Assembly (NCBI GenBank): GCA_001179505.1
Contig: CDMY01000412.1
Location: 1-64,000 of the forward strand
Source: Vitrella brassicaformis
Taxonomy: Eukaryota; Sar; Vitrellaceae
Reading direction: 5' to 3'
Length of the DNA stretch: 64,000 nucleotides
Shown here: positions 22,136 through 33,800 of the stretch, one piece after another
How the letters are laid out: each line of letters begins with the position of its first letter
How positions within the stretch are numbered: the stretch's first letter is position 1
Made by a program: the position numbers and the translations under genes
The notes under the pieces: generated by a model
The model's input: the letters and a program-made list of their open reading frames with translations, nothing else
Told to the model about the DNA's origin: nothing
Databases searched by the model: none

Positions 22136-25130
22136 CATAGACACAAGGAGGAAAGAGATGCGTCGAAACGTCATGTGTGTCATATGTGTGTCGGTTCGTG
22201 TCTGTCTTTATCTGCCTTTCTTTCTGCGTGTGCTTACGAGTCCCTGCGACTTGATATTTATCGTCAGGCACTCCATCCCGGACACGGCGTTGTAGTTGAT
22301 CCGCTGATGCAGCTGTGGGAAGCTTGCAAACGGAGTGCCCGGACCTACACACACATCAACACATCAACAACCACACACATGGCATGGCAGCCACCCATTG
22401 CATTGCACCTGGGCGCACTCCACCCTCCCACTCACTCAGTCACTGACTCACCCCAAAGGCCCAAGCGCGACATGTAGCCGAGATTGCGCAGCTCTGATGC
22501 GGCGGTCGCTGAGGCGTAGATGACATGCGCCTTGGGACAGAACTCCTGCTCACACGTGACAACAAACACGCCAGGAAGGATGGATGTGTGGATGTGTGGA
22601 TGGATGGATGGATCCATGAGCTCATCGGTGTGTGTGTGACGTGCCTGGAGTTTGGCCACGAGCAGGCCTGTGAGGGATGCGCCCTTGGGCGTCATGTTCT
22701 GGCTGTCGAACTCGGTGCCCTTGCCCGTCAACTCTGGTGCCAGATTCTTGGCCTGCACACCCGTGGCGACTGTCTACGTGGATATTGGTCTGGACGTGGC
22801 GACCTTGTGCGATTCGTCGAGTACGATGGCGCCCTGAGCGTCCTTGCCGCCCAGCCACTCGACAATGGCCGCGAACCGGCACAATCTACACACACCACAC
22901 CACACCACACACCAAACAGAGAGGATCGTGGATGGGGGTGTGGGTGTGGGTGTGGGAAGAGGCGGGTACTTGGGATCATTGAGTATGTCGTGGTCGCCCT
23001 TCTTGAGCCGGGCTGACAGGTCCTCTGCCTGGCTCTTGGTGTTGTGCTTAACGAAGTACATGTAGCTGCAGAAGAGAATGCCGTTGCCTGAGGGCATCAA
23101 GGAAGCGCACACGCATCCAACACAAACAACACCCATATATGTGTATGTCTGTGTGGATGGATTGATGTGTCTGTGTATGTGTGGCATAGCGGGTGGATAC
23201 ATGAGGGTCCGAGTTTGTCTTGGAGTTTGAGTTTGTTTTCGCGGTTGCTCATGAAGGAGTCGAACACCGGCATGCCCTTGATGTTGGCCAGCGGAATACT
23301 CAGACGCAGATCATCTGAACAATACAGCACAGCACAGCACAGCACAACACACAAAGGCGTATACTAGTGGGTGTATGCAGCATGGATCGTGCGTGTCTGT
23401 GTCCGTGTGTACCTATGTCTCTCTTTGAGTCCATTTCGAGGTCGGGCGAGACACTGAACCAGATGTGCCGCTGGTTCTTGGTCAGCCGCTTGTGGTTGTG
23501 CACGTGCCCAATGAACGCCGCCATGGTCCGCCCCTGCTCCCAACCAACCAACCAACCAACGCACCAGTGCACCACTCATCAATGAATGACTTGCATACGG
23601 CCACAGGCGGATGCGCGTGCTGGTGTGTGGTGTGGTTCTGACCTTGCCGCTGCCGGTTCCGTCACCGAGGCAGAAACCACCCCGGTGCCCAGAGTCCAAC
23701 AACTGACAACGGGCATTCGGATGTGGGCGTGTTGGGGCTGGGGGTGGGGAGGGGGTGTGTGTGTGTGTGTGTACCTTGCTTGAGCGTCGGCACGTGGATG
23801 ATCGACTCCATCTGAACGCTCGACAACAGGCCATGATCCACTACCCATCTGCAGGACAGACAGACAGACAGGCAGCAAGGCAGACGGAAAGGGCGGGAGG
23901 AATGAATGATGTGTAGACACGTGTGTGCACGTCACGAGCAATTAATTACTTGGGCATGTGTACGATGTCCGTCTGGCGGAGCGGAGGCAACTTGACCGCA
24001 TGCAGAGTGGCCGACTGATATGCGCATATGGAGGCATAGATGACGGGCGGCTGCTGGATGGTTATCTATCTATCTCGGCTCACCTCCGCCAGGACCGCAG
24101 GATGCTCATGACCGAAGTTGAACAGCGACGATCGACGCACGGCCTTCATGACCTCCTCGCCCCCACCAGCACCTCCACCCCCAGCACCATCCTGACACAC
24201 ACGCACCACACATCCCTCTCATTACAACAGCCGCCCACGAATTGAAGGAAATGTGTGAATTGCTTACCGATCTATCGTCGTATGGGTCGGTATGGTGCTG
24301 CTCGAGGTCGTATGGGCACAGTGGTCTGTTCTTGGCCTCGCTCCAGTCCTTGGGCAGATGCCTCAGCGGGTGGTCACCTCCTGCACACACCACACGGCGA
24401 GAAGCCGAAGTGTATGCGTCTTTGTGTGGCCACCATGGTCCGTCTGCATACCTTTGTTTGCATTTGCCTTCTGGCGGTGCTGTCCGATGTCATCGTCGTC
24501 ATCGCCGCTGCGCAGATGACAACGAGGTGCCCCGCCCCTCCTCTCCCCCACCTGTGCAGGTGTCTGTGTTGCTTACTTGTCCGTCAGGTCCCAAATGGAG
24601 CCGCCACCCATCCCACCCCGCCCCCCGCCACCATCAGCACGGCTACGCCCACCCGCAGCAGCGGCAGCGGCAGCGGCAGCGGCAGGGGCAGCGGCAGCAG
24701 GCCGCTTGCCGCCCTCAAACACGTCACTGGACGCAATTTGACAGCACAATACATACGTGTACTGGTGGGGGTGGAGACCATCAAACAAACCACCATGTCA
24801 TATGTATGCTGTCCACCATACTTACTCATCATCGAAGGGCCAGTCATCATCGTTGTCCTCCTCTTTCTTCACCTCCGGGCCGCCCTTCCCCTCCACCTCC
24901 CCATCGAAAAACAGCGCCACGTCGTCATCGGAGTCGAAGAGCTTGTCAGCCGCTGCTGCAGCTGCTACAGGAGCTACAGCCGGTGCACTCTGCTGCTGCT
25001 GCCGCTGCTGCTGCTGTTTGTGGGTGTTCTTGGTTCGTTTGGTGGACGGCGCGTTTTTGACGAGGATGATCTGGCAATCGTCCGACTCGTCGCCTTCATC
25101 ACTATCAGCCGGGCGCTTTCGCTCATTCAT
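15503..25130 (-). CDS. Strawberry notch homologue (SBNO-type DExD/H helicase-like)
   Basis: Nuclear chromatin/transcription regulator of the SBNO family, with an SF2 helicase-like core. Starts [18 protein letters not shown] with an acidic, poly-Gln and Ala-rich N-terminus. Core motifs: Walker A GDGTGSGK spliced to GRTMAAFIG, Walker [10 protein letters not shown] spliced to [10 protein letters not shown] (family DEcHKAKN), motif [23 protein letters not shown] followed by [22 protein letters not shown], and motif VI LPWSADK spliced to [13 protein letters not shown]. The SBNO C-terminal region follows ([43 protein letters not shown]), ending [10 protein letters not shown]. More than 30 small exons separated by CA-rich (sense TG-rich) introns. 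An acidic low-complexity insert (about 19.2-19.5 kb) splits the core. Exon list approximate. Confidence 0.9.
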
Positions 25131-25637
25131 GGTGTGGCGGACACGAAAGGACGGGAATGGCCGCCGCCAGAAAATTCACATGTGGTGGGAGGTCCCGCTG
25201 GGGGGAGCAGCTGCGCGCAGCAAAGAGGTGTGCACACAGGCAGCCAGTCGGCCAAGACCACTGCGGGACGTGACACTGAGCGAGATGATTTGCGGAATGT
25301 CCCATTTAACCGATGAAATTTTGTGCGTTTTTCCCGGTGACCTTCATTCATTGTGAGCCGTCGCAATGACCTGCATGTGGTCCAGCGTGCCTCACTGATC
25401 ACTGTAAAGCAAATTTTACCTCCAAACACCCACAAACAGCCGAGATCGGGGCCGCCAAAGTGGGGTCAAGCAAGCAAACGAGAAGCAGCGAAGCAAACAA
25501 GCTGCGGAGCACCATGAATGGCTTGCCTTTGAGCCCACAGTAGCATTTGCAGTGAAAGAGCGACTCCGCCATGCGAGTCAGGTGGCCTGCTGCGACGCCC
25601 TGGTGACTCAGACGGCCAAGCAGAAGGCGTGTGAATT

Positions 25638-25724
25638 GCCTCGCTTAAATGGGACCTCGGTCATATGGGAAACTCGTTATATGGGACACCCTGGGCAGTG
25701 TCCCATTTAGCCGAGGCCCACTGT
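25638..25724. mobile_element. Possible pogo/Tigger-like DNA transposon end
   Basis: Read on the minus strand from 25724, the sequence is TA then CAGTGGGCCTCGGC, then repeated (C)TAAATGGGAC, CATATAACGAG and CATATGACCGAGG units, ending TTAAGCGAGGC. The outer blocks GCCTCGCTTAAATGGGAC (25638) and GTCCCATTTAGCCGAGGC are near-perfect inverted repeats. A CAGTGG.CCTCGG terminus next to TA is typical of pogo/Tigger (Tc1/mariner) elements. A related GTCCCATTTAACCGATG occurs at about 25299. No transposase is visible, so this would be a non-autonomous or decayed end. Confidence 0.45.
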
Positions 25725-25727
25725 ACT

Positions 25728-26175
25728 TTTTGCTTGGGCAAGGAGTACGAGCTGGAAGAGAGGAGAGGAGAGACAAACGGTCTCAGTAAAACCATCCATG
25801 GATAGCTAGCACGGCTGACCACGACCAGGACGGCTTGCCTGCCTGACCTGCACGTGAATAGAATAGTTACTCATCGACATCATGTATATGTACAGCCGCC
25901 CAGGGAGATGCGGGGCGGGGGGGAACGTGGGCGGGAGTGTGTGCTGTGTGCATTCATGTTCATGGTGTCTAAGGGACTCTCGAACTAAAAAGCGGAGACA
26001 AGTCAAGTTTTGAAGGGGTCAAGACCGACCGACCGACCAGCCGGCCATCTATCTATGTCGGTCGAAAGGCTCAATCAATCAGTGAGCGCATTGACTGATT
26101 GCTATACAGTCCAAGCATGTCGGTCACGTCACGCACACAGACGGACAGACGCAGCGTTGCTGCTCACAGCCAACA
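25728..26175 (+). pseudogene. Duplicated segment, copy B (truncated gene 3' end)
   Basis: Diverged copy of 14384-14845. It starts abruptly inside the coding sequence for CLGKEYELE and keeps the charged tail, the stop region and the downstream flank. It has substitutions and small indels (for example an extra TATATG near 25884). Nothing homologous to the first 85% of the source gene is present, so it cannot encode the protein. The break point abuts the transposon-like end at 25724. Confidence 0.75.
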
Positions 26176-26240
26176 CCATCCCAGTACCACTAGCTTGTTA
26201 GTACAAATCAGATCACCCACCCAAGCCATCCCTCGATCCC

Positions 26241-26969
26241 TCATTGTGACGGTTCGAAGGACTTCATGCTCTCGACGTTGAAAATGTAGTCGCTGTAGTG
26301 CGTCTTGGCGAACCATGCCATGTCCCGCTCCTGAATGATGTTCATGATGCGCTTCTTGTCCTTCTCGCGCTTCTTCTCCTGGTTGGGGATCCGCTCAGCC
26401 TTGCGCTTCAACTCGTCCATCACGCCGCACTCACGCAGCTCGTACATGTACAGCTGCGTCCACCGGTCCACACTATAGCAAACAGCAAACAGACACACAG
26501 ACACACAGATGTGAGTCACTTCATATATATATATATCTCTCTCTGCGTCCCTGTGTGTGCCGCGCCGCCCAGTGCTGTGCAGCTATGTGTGTGTGGCTGT
26601 GCTTACTCGACTTGTCCACTTTGGAACTCTGCGTCGAGTTCGGCGAGCGCCTGGTCGAAGTCCCAGTCGTCGGCATCCTCATCGCAGTCCAAAAAACTGA
26701 CCTCCACGATGTTGAGCGGCGACGGTCCCCGTGCTGGCGCCCTTGACGCACCTGCAACCCCCCGCCCACACATCCACCACACCCACAGGCAACACAGGCA
26801 TAAGTTGATCTGGCCTGGTGCAAATCTCTGCGTGTCGTCTGTGCGTACCTGGTGGGTATTTCCTGAGTCTAGAGAGCATGGTGGGTTGGGGGGCGACCAG
26901 CTGGAAGGCGCTGGATGAGCACAGCAGGCCCAGCACAGATGCGGCGCGGAGGGAGAGGGAGATCAACAT
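26241..26969 (-). CDS. Plastid-targeted hypothetical protein
   Basis: About three exons. The leader MLISLSLRAASVLGLLCSSSAFQ is a signal peptide ending in a Ser-Ala-Phe junction, followed by a Ser/Thr/Pro and basic transit segment (PQPTMLSRLRKYPP), the alveolate/chromist plastid bipartite pattern. The mature part is acidic (VEVSFLDCDEDADDWDFD, ALAELDAEFQSGQV) and then strongly helical and basic (ECGVMDELKRKAERIPNQ, KDKKRIMNIIQERD). It ends in WFAKTHYSDYIFNVESMKSF. I do not recognise the family. It could be a small structural or ribosome/photosystem-associated plastid protein. Divergent from syntaxin-16, 211 bp apart. Confidence 0.6.
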
Positions 26970-27068
26970 GTTCGTCGGCTGGATCTTCGACGCACTCCAC
27001 TTCACAGACCACTGAGGGCTCTCTGTGCGTCCAAGGACGCTTCTTCGCGCGGCGGTCCTGGAAGCGCA

Positions 27069-27076
27069 AGCTCGCA
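27069..27076. promoter_or_regulatory. AGCTCGCA motif in the plastid protein/syntaxin divergent promoter
   Basis: AGCTCGCA lies 99 bases upstream of the minus-strand ATG (26969) and 104 bases upstream of the syntaxin ATG (27181). Near copies AGCTTGCA and TCTCGCAA follow within 30 bases. Confidence 0.5.
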
Positions 27077-27180
27077 AAAGAGCTTGCAATCGTCTCGCAA
27101 ACCCCTCTCTTTCTCTCTCGACAGCAATGCATCGTTTGTAACGGCGAGTTTGTTTGTTTGTTAGTTAGTTGTCAAGAGAG

Positions 27181-29581
27181 ATGGTGTGTGGTCCGACGCG
27201 CAACATCACGTCCATCTACATCAAGTACCGTTCGGACCACAAGAACAAAAAGAACCGATTCGGCATCAGCCTGCTCGGCGGAGGCAGCCCCAGCCATGCA
27301 GAAGCCGGTCAGGGAGAACAAGACGCACACACACACACACACACACGCCTGCCGTGCGGATCTCTCGTGTGTGTGTGCGTGCGCAGGGCAGCAGCGCCTT
27401 CTTGCGTCGACCTCTGGTAAGCCGCAAGGCAGGCAGGCAGGCAGGCAGGCAGCTGGGCCGCGGGAGATCAGATCTTATCAGACAGCTAGCTGTCCTGGCC
27501 CTGTACGGACGCTGTGTGTGTGTGTGTCTTGTGTGTGTGTGTCTTATGTGTGTGCGGCGATGGCCCCTCCCCGTGTAGAGGAGGACATCCAGGAGGTGGA
27601 GATGACGCAACTGCCGCCCGTCTGGGTGAGCAACCAGCCCATCAACACAACACCCCACCGTACGGGAGGGCTGGGCGACGGACTGTCTGTCTGTTGTGCT
27701 CAGGTTGATCTGATAGAGGACGCGCAGGACGACATACAAAAGATCAAAGACAAAAGTGAGTCAGTCAGTCAGTGAGGGAGTGAAGGAGTGAGGGAGAAGA
27801 TCCATGGGAGGGATGCGATGCGTGAGGCATTCATTCCTTGTTTGGTGCCTGCGGTGTGTGCGGTGTGTTGTGTCGGTGGCTGCAGTTGCGACGCTTCAGC
27901 AGAAGCAGCAGCGACGCCTGCTTAAGGTGCGCAGCGCATAGAACACAACACCCCCGCACCAGCACTCACTGGAGGGAAAAGCAAAGGCGTGTGTGTGATT
28001 GTGAAGGTGTTTGGCGAGGAGGGTTCCAACACGTCGCTCGAGTCCGAAATCGACAACCTCTCACACGTCATCACAGCGGTCAGGGAGACAGGGAGGGAGG
28101 GACGGAGCGAGGGACCTTTGCCATCTGTTTGTGGTCTCTCTGCATGTGTCATGTGTGTGTGTGTGTGTGTCGTGTTTGTTTGTGTGTGCCTACCGTGCAG
28201 TTGTTTCGTCAGTGTGAGGGTCGTATCCACCAGATCCAGACCAGGGGCACCGAGATGGGCGTCACCAACAAGGAATACGCACTCAGGCAGAACGCACAGG
28301 TCAGTCAATCAATAGGCACATGCCTGCACGCCTGCCTGCGATATGTTGTGGGCACACAGCCATTGCAATCAGTACATTCAGCAGCTTGTGTGAATGGAAT
28401 GTTTGGTTGCCTGTGTGTGTTGGTTGGTTGGTTGGTTGGTTGCTTCATTCATTTACTTCAGCGCAGTGTGGCCAATCAGCTGCAGAAGCTGTCTCAGGAC
28501 TTTAGGAAGCAGCAGAAAAACTACCTGCAGGGTACGCACACACACACACACACACACACACGGACGAGACCACACCCGACCCGACACCCACCCTCTCTGT
28601 CTGTGTGTGGTGTGGACGGATGGTAGAGTTGAAGAAGCGTCAGTCCGGCGGCCGCGAGATATTCGAGAGCGCATCCGAGTCGACCACTGATGACTTCGTA
28701 CGCTAAACCACACACACACACACACAGTGTCCGTGCCACGCGCTCTTACGATGGCTGGCTGGCTGGATGGATTGGTGTGTGGCCACCGCAGGGTTTCAGT
28801 GAGAGTCAGGTGAACGAGCTCGAGACCATCGAAACGGACGTCAACGCACGCAACCAGGTGGGGTGGGCGGCTCGCTGGGTGGGGGCTGCACAGACAGACG
28901 ATGCACAGCAAGATGAATCCGTTGCTCATCAGTCGTATGGCCTCCCTGTGTGTGCGTGTCATCATGTGTCTGTGTGTGTGTGTGTGTGTGTCAGGAGATC
29001 GCGCACATCGCGCAGTCGGTGGCTGATTTGCACAACATCTTCAAAGAACTCGCCGTCCTCGTCATCGACCAGGTGGGCTGGGCATGGATGCCATCCATCC
29101 CGTCCCATCCCCCCCCCACACACACATACAGCCACACGTGTGTCTTTGTCTGTCTGTTTGTTTGCCCTCGTCGATCGTCTGTCTGTTTCGTCTGTTTCGT
29201 CTGGTCAGGGCACGATGCTTGATCGCATTGACTACAACGTGGAGCAGGTCGAACAAAGGGAGGCACACACCGAACCCAACGTGACCACGTCCTCTGTGTG
29301 TGTGTGGGTGTGGTGTGTGCGTTTGTTTGCTGCCAACAGGTGGTGATGCAGACTGAGGAGGCCAATGTGCACATCGCCAAGGCCGAGAAGCTGCAGAAGA
29401 GCGGCCGGGCAATGAAGTGCATACTCGCCCTTGTCATCGCCATCTTCGTCATGGTAATAAACGACGACACACTCACGACTGAGGACATATTGTCCACTGT
29501 GTGTGTGTGTGTGTGCGTGCAGCTGGGTTTATTGATCTTGAAGCACACCGGCCACAGGAGGCTGCAGATGGCCGACGACTA
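27181..29581 (+). CDS. Syntaxin-16/Tlg2-type Qa-SNARE
   Basis: SNARE of the trans-Golgi network/endosome, mediating retrograde membrane fusion. Starts MVCGPTRNITSIYIKYRSDH. The Habc region spans several exons (DLIEDAQDDIQKIKDK, TLQQKQQRRLLKVFGEE, LESEIDNLSHVITA, LFRQCEGRIHQIQ, NQLQKLSQDFRKQQKNYLQ). A linker ELKKRQSGGREIFESASES follows, then the SNARE motif NELETIETDVNARNQEIAHI continuing to FKELAVLVIDQGTMLDRIDY with the Qa zero-layer Gln. A C-terminal anchor (MKCILALVIAIFVMLGLLIL) is followed by a short lumenal tail. Order and spacing fit syntaxin-16. About twelve exons; TG-repeat introns. Confidence 0.9.
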
Positions 29582-30826
29582 GACAGACACACAAATGCAT
29601 GGATGGGCGCGTGCGTCCGTGTAGATTGCTGCGTGAGGAAATGAGTGAATGGCCTGTTGGCATGTTAGTATGTTGATTGACTGAAAAAGCCACACGCACA
29701 AATCAGTAGTCTTTGTCTTGCATCTCAAATTTGCCGATATAGATCGACCTCACGCACACAACGCACCACACTGCATAACACAGCACAACACACAAATCCT
29801 TCCTTGTTTGCCTGCTTGCCTGGCTGCCTGGTACACTCACACAAGACTTGACGCACCCACCGGCCGGCCACACAAGAGAGGGATACAGACGTACGCTTCA
29901 GTCAGTATGTGTGTAAGTAAGGATGTGGCTCTTTATGGATACAAACAGAGCAAGGCACACACGCACACACGAGTGAGTGAATGCACTGTTTGCCTGCAGC
30001 AGGGCAGTGGAAAAAAAGACGAGGCCCAGCACCACAACACACACAACAGCACAGCACAGCACGCCTGCCTGTGCGTGCGTGTGCACGGGCCACGTTCATC
30101 AATCATGGAGAATGCGCAAGGTCATCCTTCCATCTGGACATCCCATGAATCGCGTCGCATGCTCGAAGTAAGAGTCCCGCGTAAAGCTGTGTACGGCCGG
30201 CGCACAGGCCCAGGCCGCCCAGCGAAAAAGGGGGACACACCACCACCCACCGACACAACACGCACGTACGGCGCACGAGTGAACACAGACAGCATGAGGA
30301 CGACACACAGACAGACAATCAGACAGACAGAGAGACGGTGGTAGAGAGAATAGAAGAAGGTGTGATAGCTGCCTGGACGGCTGAATGGGTGGACGAATGG
30401 ATGGATGGATGGCAGGGGAGAAAACACCGGATGACAGAGAGAGAGCGTGTCTGTTTGTCTGTCTGGATGGATGTGATGGGGGGTGGAGATGGGGAGGGGG
30501 TGGGGTGGGGCGGTGCCTCTCTTCATTGCACTGCACTGAATGCATTGCCTGCATGCCATGCATCGACCAGTTCAAGCCTGCCTGCCTGGGTGTCAGTCAA
30601 TCTGTCCCTCCCTCCCTCCAAAAGCCATCAAAACACGACAAAACTCAATCCATCAACACACGGACAAGAGACAGCAGACAGACGGACAGACAGACGGACA
30701 GGAAAGAGTGAGAAGTACGAGAGGAGACGAGACGACACGGCACACAGCAGCCAGACCACACACAGATTGCCAACCAGCCAGCCAGCCAGCCAGGCGACTG
30801 CGCTCCCCCTGTCCTTCTTTCTTCCT
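29582..30826. other. Convergent intergenic region
   Basis: Between the syntaxin stop and the stop of the ATG11-like gene. It holds CAGA, GATG and CACA simple repeats and no supported gene or structured RNA. Confidence 0.6.
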
Positions 30827-33800
30827 TCACGGCCCCTCCTGCCCTCCCCCATCTCCTCCGCCCTCAAGAAGCGGGCCCCTGTCGACCTCTTCTGCGGCAC
30901 CATCGCCATCACCATCGCCATCGACTTCTTCCCTCAGGTTATCCTCCCCACCGCTCTCCCCGCCATATTCCTGCAGCACCATCTGACCATCACCACCAAC
31001 GCCGCCCACAAAGGCCGGCGCGTCGGTGCCAGTGGGGGCAGCCACCACACCGCTCGACACAGACGGCACCTCGCCGGCAGGACTCACACCTGCACTCTCC
31101 CCACCGGGCGTGGGGGCGGGGACAGCGACAGGGGCAGGGACAACCGGTGGAGAGGGAGAGAGAGACGGCGATTGCGATGGTGCGGCAGGGGGAGGGACAG
31201 GAGGGGCGGCGGCGGAGGCGGTCTGCAGGGAGTCCGACAGAGTGGACGACGACCGCGAGAAGTCAGACGACGAACGGAGATCGCCTTGCGGGACACCACC
31301 AACACCACCACCACCAGCAACACCCGTACCACCAGAAGCGGACGGCTGTGCAATGCCACCCTGCGTCGATGTGGGAGGGAGGGATCGGTGGGGCGAGAGA
31401 GTGGATGGGTGTGAAGAGGAACTGGCGCTGGCGTGTGCGCTGCGGGGTGTGGACCGCTGTGAGTGTGAGGTGGGACCAGACGAAGTGAGGAACGACCGGT
31501 GGATGCCTGTGCCGCCCTCGTCAGAACCCTCGAGGCCCTCCTCGATGAGCTGCGGCCCACCACCGACACCACTGCCACCCCCTGAGGCCGATAGAGGGCC
31601 GCTGAGGTCGATCTGTGGCAGACCCTCGTCGAAATCGGGGATGTCCACACTTGTGGATCGATCATGAGACACACAGATACACATGGATGGATGGAGGAAG
31701 GTGATGTGCAGTGTGGTGTGGTGTAGGTACCTGATGGTGGCTGGGAGGGCCTCGAGGCCAGGGATGAACTCGGCCGGTAAGTGGACGCCATGCCGCTTCA
31801 TGAAACTGGTGGACCACACAGACAGACACATATGATCGATTGCTCGCTCATCTGACGCTTGCGTACGTTCTGCGCCGTTCTTCCTCCTCCTCCCTCATGC
31901 GCGTCAAGACGTCACACGCACTCATCGCCTTCACACACACACACACACACACACAGTGCCTCCATCCATCAGCTGGCGAGTCTGGTGTGTGTGCTGTGGT
32001 CAGTCAGTTAGTTACCCTAGCGACGTATTTGGCTTTGAATGTCCTCCTCCTGGCGATTTCGGTGAGGGCCGCCTGGTAGGCCGACGGCATGCGGTCGATG
32101 TGACTCAGGTGGCTGAAGTCAGCCTGACGCACAGGAAGGGATGAATGGTCAGTCATGTTGGTTGGCTGCCTTTTGCGTGTGTGTGTGTGTGTTACCTTTT
32201 GTTTGTTGAGCGTTTCTTCGAAGACCACTCCCTGACTCGACAGCTGGTGGATCCGCGACTGCAGTGCACACACATACACACACACACAGAGCCATGTGAG
32301 GCGCAGACAGGCTGGCATGCTGACGGACTGACAGACCTGCAGCGATGAGACCTCCCTGAGGTGCTCCAGGAAGGCTGCACACCGGCTAGACTGACACATG
32401 AGACGCAAGGGCACACAAACAGGCAGGCAGGCAGGCAGGCATCAGAGACGCGTGTTGGGTTAGGAAGCATGCGGGCTGGCTGCCAGTGGCTGATGGGATG
32501 GGTGTGTGTCTGTGCCCCCATCCCCCATCCTCTCACCCATCTGACGCAGCATCGGGAGTAGAGCTCCTTGACCTTCTCATGCAGATCCTGCACACGACCC
32601 AAGTACTCGTGCTGACAGACAGACAGACATGACACACACCACGCCACACACAGCCAAACCAGATCAGATCAGATCTATCCACAGTCTATCTTTCAACAAG
32701 ATTCACCCACCCACACACCGACTCACGGACCTGTTGCTTCTCCTTCGCGAGCAGCTCTGCGGCGGCTTCCGGCGAGAACGAGCGGACGACGTCAGGGTGC
32801 TCTTGTGGCCTTTGTGCGTCGCCGACGCCGACCATACTGATGGTGGTGGAGGCCTCGATGGTGGGCTGCGGGGGCAGGGTCTGCAGCAGACTCTTGAAGG
32901 TCGCCTTCTGCTGACGCAGCAGCTCGTTGAGCTCATGCATGTTCTTCTCCACCGTCTCGTCCGCACTGACCACAGACAGACAGTGGAGCGAGGGAGTGTG
33001 TGTGGTGTGTGGTGGGGTGGGGATTATTGGTTGTGTGGTTGCTTGCTGACCAGAAGTCGTTCATCTTTTCGAGTTCGCCGTCTGTGTGTTGTCCCGTCTC
33101 GATGGCCACCTTCCGCAGCTGCTCGATCCGACGGCGGATGCGGTCTGACGGATTTCACACACAACACACACACACACACACGGACAGACACATACAGACA
33201 TGGTTTTCTCTCTGTCCTTGGCCGGCCTGACTGACTGCGTGGCTGGCAGGTTTACCGTGGTCTGCCCCACAAGAGGCCGCGAACTGCCGGATGCGCTGCT
33301 CGGGGACCACATCCTATAGCACCACACACAACGAAGGAAGGATGTGTCCAGCCCCTCCTTCCTTCGTTGGCTGACGAAGCTGACCGCGAGTGTGTGTCTG
33401 CCCTGCAGGCGCATGGCAGGGTGTAGCTCCACCTCCCTCAGCCGCCCGATGGCGGCATCCAGCCCCTCAAGGACACTCTGGTGACGGGCGTGCACGCCCG
33501 TCGACTTCTTCGAGAACGCATCGACTGAAGCCAGGAATGTGCTGAGGAACATACATACACACAAACAAAGAGGGAGAGAGGGAGGGTGTGCTGCGGTTGT
33601 GGCTCTCTCCCTTTGTGTGACGGTTCGGTCGGTCGGTCGGCCACTGACTCACTCACTCTTTGTGGTGTAGCAGGTTGGCGATGACGGCCCTGCAAGCCCT
33701 CTTCTGGCGCCTGACCCGCTCGTGCAAGTCAGAGATCGCCATCGACAGCGAACGGGTCCCCTCGACCACCAACTGCACAAACCCATCCATAGGTACCGAG

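Larger units (their letters stand above)
25131..26240. other. Intergenic region with transposon debris
   Basis: Lies upstream of the strawberry notch ATG. It contains foldback-like TIR sequence (25295-25724) and the second copy of a duplicated segment (25728-26175). No gene is supported. None of the AGCTCGCA promoter motifs was seen upstream of 25130. Confidence 0.6.

Noticed and set aside
24242-25316. Long plus-strand open frames (272 and 353 residues) opposite the strawberry notch 5' exons
   Set aside because: They are antisense shadows of the minus-strand exons, which carry the family motifs. The plus-strand products are low-complexity and show no domain.
31026-31667. 213-residue plus-strand frame opposite the ATG11-like C-terminus
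   Set aside because: Mirror of a Ser/Gly/Pro low-complexity exon, with no independent start context or domain.
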